This document shows, piece by piece, positions 1 to 7,098 of a DNA stretch of 64,000 nt (the first letter of the stretch is position 1; every line of letters starts with the position of its first letter). Made by a program: the position numbers and the translations under genes. The DNA is taken from the NCBI RefSeq assembly GCF_004770905.1, contig NZ_RQHT01000014.1, positions 2,041,001 to 2,105,000 of the forward strand. The letters are read 5' to 3'. This DNA is from Leptospira bandrabouensis (GTDB taxonomy: Bacteria > Spirochaetota > Leptospiria > Leptospirales > Leptospiraceae). The notes below the pieces were generated by a model. It was given only the letters and a program-made list of their open reading frames with translations. It had not been told where the DNA came from and did not search any database.

Positions 1-310
1 GGAGTCCATAACCCATCGCCATAGAATCTCCGATGAACCAGAGCTTTGCGGATTTTGTTTTCTCGGAGAGAACTCTTTCTCCCAAATCATTGGTTTGGAT
101 GTCCCAAGTTTTTCCATCTTTTCGAATAAAACTAGCTTTCTGATTGGGACAAAGGCGAATTTCAGAGAAATCATACAAACAATGTAATTGTCTATACCGA
201 ATTTCATCAGTATCAGCTTTAGATAAGAGTCTAAAACAAACCTCTCCCATTAAAAAAATGAAAAGAGGAGTGATTGTGAATAAAAATATTAGTTTATAGA
301 ATTTTTTCAA
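1..310 (-). CDS. SGNH/GDSL-like exported or membrane-anchored protein, N-terminal part only
   Basis: The gene runs off the left edge, so only about the first 103 residues are visible. My translation from a TTG at 310 gives a short basic start, a hydrophobic stretch (about residues 6-22, a signal anchor or signal peptide), then a soluble region ending in the motif WFIGDSMAMGYGL. GDS followed by a glycine-rich turn is typical of block I of SGNH/GDSL esterases and acyl-transfer-associated proteins, where the Ser is the nucleophile. The remaining catalytic blocks lie outside the window. The proposed TTG overlaps the end of the upstream gene by 17 nt and has no clear Shine-Dalgarno; an ATG at 250 would remove the hydrophobic segment and seems less likely. 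Confidence 0.55.
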   Translation of the reverse strand, partial: MKKFYKLIFLFTITPLFIFLMGEVCFRLLSKADTDEIRYRQLHCLYDFSEIRLCPNQKASFIRKDGKTWDIQTNDLGERVLSEKTKSAKLWFIGDSMAMGYGL

Positions 311-974
311 TGAGAAGGTAAAAGAAAGAAAGGTTTCCAATATAAAGAAGCATCACTAAAAAACCCATTGCAATTTGAAAGATATAAGCGGAATACGAAA
401 ATCCTTGGTAGGCAAGATAAGCTGTAACACCTAATACCATTTCTGGAACTAATACGTAGTAGGCGACTTTTCCCCACATCTTTACATTTTGAGGATACCA
501 AGATCCTAAAATCCACATAGTGGCTTCCGAGGTTCCAAAAATAGCTAATGCAACAATTCCAACCCAAAGGCAAGTTCCTACAATCGAAACTGACATCTCC
601 TCCAGTTTGATTCCCGTATACACGCAGATAAAAAGTGGGATGGCCCAAAGTCCTGCCATATACCCAGATACAGTTCCAATTTTCAAAAAACCATCCTCAG
701 GGAAAACTAAGATTTGTAAGGCGCTAGAGAGAAACCAATCGGGAAATATCATAAGGATCGATAAAGGAACCAAAAATTTCCAAATACGAAACGGAGTATG
801 CCAACGAAGTAACAAACTTAAACCAGCAAAACTGATATGAAATAACAAGGTGAGGGAGGCAAGTTTGATTCCGGATGGACTTTGTGACCAATACATAACA
901 AATCCGGAGATTATACTAAATACTAAAAAATACAAAGCCAATAGGAATTCTTCTGCAAGGAACTTAGGTTTCAT
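294..974 (-). CDS. polytopic membrane protein of unknown function (226 aa)
   Basis: I do not recognise the family. The protein begins MKPKFLAEEFLL and is almost entirely hydrophobic, with about seven predicted membrane segments separated by short loops and no obvious catalytic motif. The reading frame stays open further upstream to 1103, but that extension is the reverse frame of tRNA-Val, so the ATG at 974 is the sensible start. The 3' end overlaps the next gene, the SGNH-like protein, so the two may be co-transcribed. A role in envelope biology is only a guess from the neighbour. Confidence 0.7.
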   Translation of the reverse strand: MKPKFLAEEFLLALYFLVFSIISGFVMYWSQSPSGIKLASLTLLFHISFAGLSLLLRWHTPFRIWKFLVPLSILMIFPDWFLSSALQILVFPEDGFLKIGTVSGYMAGLWAIPLFICVYTGIKLEEMSVSIVGTCLWVGIVALAIFGTSEATMWILGSWYPQNVKMWGKVAYYVLVPEMVLGVTAYLAYQGFSYSAYIFQIAMGFLVMLLYIGNLSFFYLLIEKIL

Positions 975-1066
975 CGCTTCGAAGTTTAAGGATGATTGGA
1001 AAGGATGCAAGTCGAAACTGAAAGGAATTGATACGAAAAAATGAAAATGCGAAGATGATCGATACT

Positions 1067-1140
<74 letters not shown>

Positions 1141-1154
1141 AAGGTAAAACCACT

Positions 1155-2438
1155 TCACCAGAGCCGAGCCCACCGTAAAGTACGATTTCGAAGCCGGTTC
1201 CGGATAGAAAAATCTTCGCTCATCCGGTCCGCTAATCGGTTTGGTTTGGTAAGATCAGGAATTAAAAGAACCAAATTGTCTTTGGCTCGGGAAAGGCCAA
1301 CATAGAGAATCCTTCTTTCTTCCGCTTCATCTATATCTTCTAAGTCTTCACTCCAGCCAAATACCAAATCCAGTAGGACGGTGGCAAATTCTAATCCTTT
1401 GGCACTATGGATGGTCATGACTTGCAAAGGAGGAACTCCATTTTCGATCCACTCTCTTTTTCTGTAGTTACTGCGAGTGAGGATCACAGCAGAGGAATCC
1501 ATATTATACCAGTCCTTCCAAATTTTTATAGGATCTTCTTTGGAATCTTTAATTCTTTTTACAAGAAAAACCCCTTTTTCTTTGCGGAAGGTTTTTACCT
1601 GTTTGGTGATTTTCTCTTTATTTTTTTTTAAGGGAAGTAAAGAGGATTGTATGATTGAGTTCTTAGAACGATAGTTAGTGGATAAAAAGAATTGGATCAC
1701 ATTAGGAAAATGATGGGGGAATTCTAAAAAAGGTTTGGGAGTGGCCCCGCGAAATCCATAGATGGCCTGCCAATCATCCCCGACTACAGTGATGGATTGA
1801 AAATCCATTTTTTTTATGATTTGGAGTTGGACTTCATCCGTATCTTGAAACTCGTCTATAATCAAAGTTTTCCATTTGTTTTTGACTGCATTTGCAGGTT
1901 CTGTATCCAGAAACTTTAGGAAATCAAAAATCAAATCATCAAATTCAAAATAATAATTTTGATTTTTCCATAATTGGAAAGAGGTTTGGAATGATACGTA
2001 TTTTTCTAAGGAGAGTTCTCTAAAATATTTGGCATTATTTTTAAATAAGATCGGAAAGGGGATTCCTCCAATTTCAAATTGTATAGGACTTAGGAATTCT
2101 TTTATGATCTCCCATTTTTTATATTCACTTAGTAGTTTGTATTTTGACCAGTCTTTTGAATGGTCGTAATGTTTGAGTGCAAAGTAACAAAACGCATGAA
2201 AGGTGGAGATATGATACTCTAAAGAAAGACCTTTTTTCTTGCACCTTTCTTTAAATTCATGGGTAGCTTTTTTGGTAAAGGTAACTATAAGAGTATTTTT
2301 TGGTGGAATGGATTTTTGTTTTTCTCTTTCTTCCAAAAGCCCAACCATCGTTGCCGTTTTCCCGGATCCAGCACCAGCAATCACTTGTTTGATGGGATGA
2401 GTTGACTCTATAATGGACTTTTGTTCTTTGCTCCACAT
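1155..2438 (-). CDS. compact UvrD/Rep-type superfamily I DNA helicase (427 aa)
   Basis: All core SF1A motifs are visible: motif I AGAGSGKT (residues 21-28), Ia TFTKKA (53-58), II DEFQD (195-199), III GDDWQAIYGFRGA (220-232), V TIHSAKGLEF (342-351) and VI YVGLSRA (379-385). It should unwind DNA with 3'-5' polarity in repair or replication-fork processing. At 427 residues it is far shorter than UvrD, Rep or PcrA (650-750), implying reduced or missing 1B/2B accessory subdomains. The ATG start at 2438 has no strong ribosome-binding site. A perfect 18-nt palindrome lies 57 nt upstream of it. tRNA-Val follows directly. Confidence 0.85.
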   Translation of the reverse strand: MWSKEQKSIIESTHPIKQVIAGAGSGKTATMVGLLEEREKQKSIPPKNTLIVTFTKKATHEFKERCKKKGLSLEYHISTFHAFCYFALKHYDHSKDWSKYKLLSEYKKWEIIKEFLSPIQFEIGGIPFPILFKNNAKYFRELSLEKYVSFQTSFQLWKNQNYYFEFDDLIFDFLKFLDTEPANAVKNKWKTLIIDEFQDTDEVQLQIIKKMDFQSITVVGDDWQAIYGFRGATPKPFLEFPHHFPNVIQFFLSTNYRSKNSIIQSSLLPLKKNKEKITKQVKTFRKEKGVFLVKRIKDSKEDPIKIWKDWYNMDSSAVILTRSNYRKREWIENGVPPLQVMTIHSAKGLEFATVLLDLVFGWSEDLEDIDEAEERRILYVGLSRAKDNLVLLIPDLTKPNRLADRMSEDFSIRNRLRNRTLRWARLW

Positions 2439-2485
2439 ATATACATAAGCGGAAAGAAATAAGAGATTGGTTCTAGTTTTTTAAA

Positions 2486-3145
2486 TTATTGTTTGAAGAC
2501 AGCGCTGTCTTCGTCTTCTTCTTCCTTGAGATCGTAATATCCATAAATAAAACTGGAACTTGCTTTCACTTCCATTCCATAAAAATGTTCGGAAATTCTG
2601 CCTGATTTTGTAACTTCTAATTTGTATTCTTCTGCTAGAAATTTCATTTTATCCATAGAGATTTTTTCATTAATTTTAGGACCGAAACCTGATTCCGTTT
2701 TTGACCAATCTACTATAAAAAGTCGCCCGCCAGCTTTCATAGACCGAATGAGTCCATCCATCGCCAAACCAGGATTAGGGAATGTAGATAGGGAAAGGGA
2801 AGCAAATATGATTTCGGGAACAGGTACCCATTCTGGAAGTAGGGGGTGGTCGGACTGGTCAATATGGAAAGGGGTGAGTTGTTCAATGCCCTCCATGAGT
2901 TTCCGCCGTAAAATCATGTCGATAATCTCTTGTTGGCATTCGGCGGCCCAAATCCATACATGGGGAAACCACTTTCTAAATTCAGTGAAGTAAAATCCTA
3001 GTCCACTACCAAAGTCCACGAGGTTATTTAGCCCCTTCCAATTGAAAAATGCATACACATCCTCTGGTGGACAGACTTCTCTCCTATGGCTAGAAAGTAA
3101 GTATTCCTGGTAATGGGGAGAACGGTAGTATTCCATGTCGGACAT
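2486..3145 (-). CDS. class I SAM-dependent methyltransferase (219 aa)
   Basis: The SAM-binding motif I is seen as LVDFGSGLGFYFTEF near residues 40-55, followed by an acidic residue at the end of strand 2 (AAECQQE) and a later LFIVDWSKTE strand typical of Rossmann-fold methyltransferases. The substrate cannot be told. The frame is open to 3181, but the ATG at 3145 (MSDMEYYRSPHY) gives a normal cytosolic N-terminus; another ATG lies at 3136. The last codons carry the palindrome at 2495-2512. It is on the same strand as the downstream helicase gene and may share a transcript with it. Confidence 0.7.
   Translation of the reverse strand: MSDMEYYRSPHYQEYLLSSHRREVCPPEDVYAFFNWKGLNNLVDFGSGLGFYFTEFRKWFPHVWIWAAECQQEIIDMILRRKLMEGIEQLTPFHIDQSDHPLLPEWVPVPEIIFASLSLSTFPNPGLAMDGLIRSMKAGGRLFIVDWSKTESGFGPKINEKISMDKMKFLAEEYKLEVTKSGRISEHFYGMEVKASSSFIYGYYDLKEEEDEDSAVFKQ
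2495..2512. repeat. perfect 18-nt palindrome GAAGACAGCGCTGTCTTC
   Basis: The sequence equals its own reverse complement over 18 nt. It sits in the last codons of the methyltransferase gene and 57 nt upstream of the helicase start codon. In RNA it can form a 7-bp stem with a GCGC tetraloop, but no U-tract follows on either strand, so an intrinsic terminator is not supported. A protein-binding site or processing hairpin is possible. Confidence 0.5.
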
Positions 3146-3225
3146 AATGACAATTCTCACAGAAAAGCAGGGAAAGTACAAACGAAAAATTCAATTAGGG
3201 GACCTTTACCACCGAAAATCTAAGT

Positions 3226-4911
3226 ATGAAGTTCTCGATTCAGCTCTGGATGGTTGTGCTACTCTTTTCTTTCGTTCCGGTTTCTGGAGACTCTGGATTT
3301 GAGGAAAGTCGTTATCCCTCCATTGCCAAGGCCATTCATGTTAGCCTATTACCTGATAAAAAATCGGTTCGTTTAGATTGGGATCCGCCCAAACTAGAAG
3401 GTGAAATCATTGTGGCCCGGTCCACAGTCATGATTGATAGTCCAGACAAATTGTACATTGCCGATTCTTTAGGTAGATATAAAACTTCACCTACTAGTCC
3501 TACTCGCGTTTATTTTGATTATAATTTAAAACCCGGAACCTATTATTATGCAATCGTTATGGTAACGGATGTTCGTCGTAGAGAAGTCAAACTTTTTGCT
3601 AACCAAAATTATACGGTAACCCCAATTCAAATAGCGGAAGAAAATGGCACTCCTGTCGTTGGTCAAAATCCTGAATTTCCTGCCTTTCCTGCTGATGTGG
3701 GAATTCAATCAATGGTAGGTGGGGTTTCTGGAATTACCGCAAATATAGAAAAAAAATATATTCGGTTGGATTGGACACCACCAAACGGAGCCATAGCAGG
3801 GAGAACTTTATACACAGTATATAGGTCAAATTCACCTCTGACAAGTTTGCCTCTCATGCAAAAGGCAGAAAAATTGGCTGAACTCACACATCCTGTAAAT
3901 ACTTTTTTAGACCAAGATTTGGATAAGTCGCAGACATTGTATTATGGAGTGTCCGTAAAACAACTTGGTGGCGAAGAAACACTTCCTTTGGAAGATAAAA
4001 AATCAACCTTACGTGTGTTTTATGTTAAACAGACTGCAAAGAATAATGCAGAAGTCATCGTGGAAGAATCTCCGATAAAACCAAAACCGGAAGTGGCATC
4101 AAACGATACACGTGCTGATTTGGGTGGAGTCATGCATGTTCGCGGGCTTGGTTATGAAAGAGTGGGGAAAGGTGCGGTGATTAGTTGGATTAGCCCAGAA
4201 GCTGCAGACGAATCCACAATTTATAGTTTGTATGCTTCTGTGAAACCACTCAACCAGGGTACAACTTCTTTTGGACAAGGGTCTGTAGTAAAAGTAGCAA
4301 CTGTTGTTCACCCTAAAACTAATTTTTTTATCAAAGAGTTGAAAGAAATAGATGAACTCTATTTTGGTGTGACTGCAAAATCAAACGGAATCCCGGAAGA
4401 TTATAATTTAAAAGAAAATGTTTCCTACTTTAAATATGATTTTTCAAAGGACATAACTCCTAAGGAAGAACCAAATGTTGTCGCAGAGTCTCGTCCCAAA
4501 AAAGAGCCAGAAAAGACAGATGTTTATAAAAATGAACATTCTGTAACACCAACAGAGAGTTTACCTCTGAAAGAAAATGCAGAACAGGCAAATGACTTTA
4601 AGGAAGAAACTTCTGCAACTGTTAATTATGATTTGGGACAAACAGATTTAAATCAAATTATCAAAGAAACAGTGCTTCGTAAAAAATACGAAATAGCTGT
4701 TTATAGATTGGAAGAATATTTAAAAAATGAATCTAATTCTTACCTTAAAGGAAAGGCAATGTTTTTTCTAGGGGTGAGTGCTTTAAAAACTGGTGATACA
4801 AAAAAAGCATTAAAATGTTTTTTGAAACGAGAAACTAAATCTTATTCACCATCTCGAGTGGAATTTTGGACGAATCAAACCCTAAGTCAGGCGGGTAGAG
4901 GGAATTTATGA
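3226..4911 (+). CDS. exported protein with fibronectin-type-III-like repeats (561 aa)
   Basis: The N-terminus is a classical signal peptide, with hydrophobic core MVVLLFSFVPVSG around residues 9-21. The rest contains three related segments, each with a pattern like VRLDWDPP, IRLDWTPP or AVISWISP followed by an xxYYYAI/LYYGV strand, which is how fibronectin type III beta-sandwiches look. A charged, low-complexity linker (about 410-470) leads to a C-terminal helical region (about 480-561) that resembles TPR units. The stop overlaps the next gene by 4 nt (ATGA), so the two are translationally coupled. I infer a periplasmic or outer-membrane-associated scaffold; no enzyme motif is present. Confidence 0.7.
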   Translation: MKFSIQLWMVVLLFSFVPVSGDSGFEESRYPSIAKAIHVSLLPDKKSVRLDWDPPKLEGEIIVARSTVMIDSPDKLYIADSLGRYKTSPTSPTRVYFDYNLKPGTYYYAIVMVTDVRRREVKLFANQNYTVTPIQIAEENGTPVVGQNPEFPAFPADVGIQSMVGGVSGITANIEKKYIRLDWTPPNGAIAGRTLYTVYRSNSPLTSLPLMQKAEKLAELTHPVNTFLDQDLDKSQTLYYGVSVKQLGGEETLPLEDKKSTLRVFYVKQTAKNNAEVIVEESPIKPKPEVASNDTRADLGGVMHVRGLGYERVGKGAVISWISPEAADESTIYSLYASVKPLNQGTTSFGQGSVVKVATVVHPKTNFFIKELKEIDELYFGVTAKSNGIPEDYNLKENVSYFKYDFSKDITPKEEPNVVAESRPKKEPEKTDVYKNEHSVTPTESLPLKENAEQANDFKEETSATVNYDLGQTDLNQIIKETVLRKKYEIAVYRLEEYLKNESNSYLKGKAMFFLGVSALKTGDTKKALKCFLKRETKSYSPSRVEFWTNQTLSQAGRGNL

Positions 4912-6077
4912 ATCGAATTATTGTATCGTTAGCGGGTTTTTTGTTTATTGTGGCAGGGCTTTCTACTGCCTATTACCAAACAAATATTTCTGCAAAAGAA
5001 GATCAGTCCCAAGCCATTGTTGAAAAAATTGCAGAAGGGGAAGAGTATTTAAAACAATCGAACCCGCAAAGTAAGGAAAAGGCAATTTCCATCTTTTCTG
5101 AGTTAGCTGGTAAGCGTGGTATTGAAAAGTATGAGTTCCAAATTAAATACAACCAAGCAAGAGCTTTGGAAAAAAACTCGGATTTTTATCCCGCCCTTGA
5201 TATTTATAAAGACTTAAAAAAGAATACGAATCTTAAACCCGATGAAAAAGAACGTTTGAGTTATTCGCTTGGAAACCTGCTTTTAAAAATTGGAAACGAG
5301 TCGGAAGGAAAAGTTCATTTAGAATCTGTTTTGCAATCAAGTTCTGATAATAAACTAAGGTCAAAATCCTTTCTTTCTCTTGCTGACCACTATTACAGAA
5401 CTGGTAATTTTGAAACTGCTCGTAAAAATTATACTCTAGCGTTACAAGAAGATCCTAACAATACAGAATCAAGAATTGGATGGGGTAGATCATTACGGAA
5501 ACTAGGAAAAGACTGGGCTTCCTTTGATGTATTTGATGAATACATTGAAACCGCAGACCAGTTAGCTGGTGCTGATGAAAAAGTTGTAGGTGAGTATAAG
5601 GATTCGGTTTTAAAAGACGCAAAAGATAATTATACAAAAAAACAATACACTAAGGCTGTTGAGTTATTCCAAAAAGTAATCAGTGTCAATCCTACTCCTA
5701 AAAAAGAAGAAGAAGCTTTGTATTACATCGCATTGTCATTTGATGCAATGGGAAAACAAACTGAATCACTTACTTATATCAATAAAGTTTTAAATAACAG
5801 TGATTATTCGCTCGATCAAGCTGCTTTGTATAAAAAAGGAACCATTTATTTCAGACAAGGTAAATTTGAAAAAGCAGCAGGTATCTTTCAAACGATTGTA
5901 GATAAATACCCTAAAAACCAGATTACCGACAAGGCGATTGCATGGAAAAAAGAATCACTCGATCAGTTTACCGACCACAATGATCTAGATGGTTCCGATG
6001 TATCGTCTGATTCCTATTCATCTAAACCTGGTTCGGTTTCCACAAAACCAGACTCAGGAAATGATTTGGAGTTTTAG
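4908..6077 (+). CDS. membrane-anchored TPR-repeat protein (389 aa)
   Basis: A single hydrophobic N-terminal segment (about residues 4-22) acts as signal anchor. It is followed by at least five tetratricopeptide-like helix pairs, the clearest being DHYYRTGNFETARKNYTLAL, a unit at AVELFQKVISVNP and a C-terminal unit at EKAAGIFQTIVDKYP. The last 25 residues are Ser/Pro-rich and probably disordered. The start codon overlaps the stop of the fibronectin-like gene, suggesting the two proteins act together outside the inner membrane. TPR proteins generally serve as assembly platforms; the partner is unknown. Confidence 0.75.
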   Translation: MNRIIVSLAGFLFIVAGLSTAYYQTNISAKEDQSQAIVEKIAEGEEYLKQSNPQSKEKAISIFSELAGKRGIEKYEFQIKYNQARALEKNSDFYPALDIYKDLKKNTNLKPDEKERLSYSLGNLLLKIGNESEGKVHLESVLQSSSDNKLRSKSFLSLADHYYRTGNFETARKNYTLALQEDPNNTESRIGWGRSLRKLGKDWASFDVFDEYIETADQLAGADEKVVGEYKDSVLKDAKDNYTKKQYTKAVELFQKVISVNPTPKKEEEALYYIALSFDAMGKQTESLTYINKVLNNSDYSLDQAALYKKGTIYFRQGKFEKAAGIFQTIVDKYPKNQITDKAIAWKKESLDQFTDHNDLDGSDVSSDSYSSKPGSVSTKPDSGNDLEF

Positions 6078-6082
6078 TCGGA

Positions 6083-7048
6083 CTACCTTAGAAATTCATT
6101 CGATTTTGTATTCTGGAGGGCTTCCTCCATTCCAAAAGTTTTATAAATTTCTGGAACAATGTCTGCAAGCGAATGTATATTTTCAGCGAAGCGGTCAGCA
6201 TCCTTACCATAGAGGATGGTGGCCGCCGGGTTTTCCGTATGGTTTTTTTGACTTAAGTCTTCCATATTTCCATGATCACTGGAAACAATCAGTAAGTCTT
6301 TTTTAGGATCGATTCCTTCCAAAAGTCCTCGGAAAAAACCTTCTAAGTTTTTAATGATATGTTCTGCCTTTTCCCAATCCATTGCATGTCCCACTTTGTC
6401 AGTGAGAAAATACTCATACAAAGCCAACTGGTAATTTGCAAATCTTGCGAAAGATTCCTTTCCTAATTTATAGGGATCTCTTCTTTCGAGAAGTGGATCT
6501 CCCGGTTTTAACATATCAATGCCGAGAGTTCCCATAATTTCATGAGTTAAATCCATATAAAGACCTCTGCCGTTACTCAGGTCATCGAAGTTTTTTAAAG
6601 GCCGTCCACTAGCTAACTGGACTAAGGTGGAAGCTGATACTAGTTTTGGTTTTTCTTCCACGTGTTTGAGGTAGGGAGGTGAAAAACAATTTAAAAAATC
6701 ACTGAGGTGTCCCTGTTCATTTAGGACTTTGATCAGGGAATATTTGGCTATGATTTTGCGTAAGGTAATGGTGGGAAATCCACTGACATGGCGTTCGAGC
6801 ACTTTCGGGCCTGGAATGCCTGTCCAAAGTGCCGTTTGGCCTGTGGCTGACTGGGGAAGGCCTGGTACACCCATATGGGCATCTGTTTTGATGTAGTGCA
6901 GTTGCGAAGGTGAAACCGGTAAGTCAGCGTCCGACTTAGGAATTCCACCAACGGGAGCTAAAAAACCTTTGGCAAATCGACTGAATGGATTGGATTTGGG
7001 ATCGTAACCGGCGATGCCCACCCCATCCAAAAATACATAAAAAATCAT
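6083..7048 (-). CDS. alkaline-phosphatase-superfamily metalloenzyme, iPGM/phosphopentomutase-like (321 aa)
   Basis: The start FYVFLDGVG has the first metal-binding Asp of the superfamily. SATGQTALWTG around residues 71-81 sits where the Ser/Thr nucleophile of phosphoglycerate mutases and phosphopentomutases is found. SSDHGNMED and HTENPAA near the end supply the second metal cluster (Asp, His, His). It is shorter than bacterial iPGM (about 510) or phosphopentomutase (about 390), so the exact substrate is unclear; a phosphomutase or phosphohydrolase is likely. The ATG has a good GGAAAGGA upstream. It is divergent from the large membrane protein that starts about 50 nt away and convergent with the TPR gene. 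Confidence 0.7.
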   Translation of the reverse strand: MIFYVFLDGVGIAGYDPKSNPFSRFAKGFLAPVGGIPKSDADLPVSPSQLHYIKTDAHMGVPGLPQSATGQTALWTGIPGPKVLERHVSGFPTITLRKIIAKYSLIKVLNEQGHLSDFLNCFSPPYLKHVEEKPKLVSASTLVQLASGRPLKNFDDLSNGRGLYMDLTHEIMGTLGIDMLKPGDPLLERRDPYKLGKESFARFANYQLALYEYFLTDKVGHAMDWEKAEHIIKNLEGFFRGLLEGIDPKKDLLIVSSDHGNMEDLSQKNHTENPAATILYGKDADRFAENIHSLADIVPEIYKTFGMEEALQNTKSNEFLR

Positions 7049-7098
7049 TCCTTTCCTTGGACTGATTGGTTTTTGCCAATGACAACCCGATAATTAGA

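Noticed and set aside
2495..2512. Palindrome as an intrinsic terminator of the methyltransferase gene
   Set aside because: It lies before the stop codon and no T-run follows the hairpin on either strand; listed as a repeat instead.
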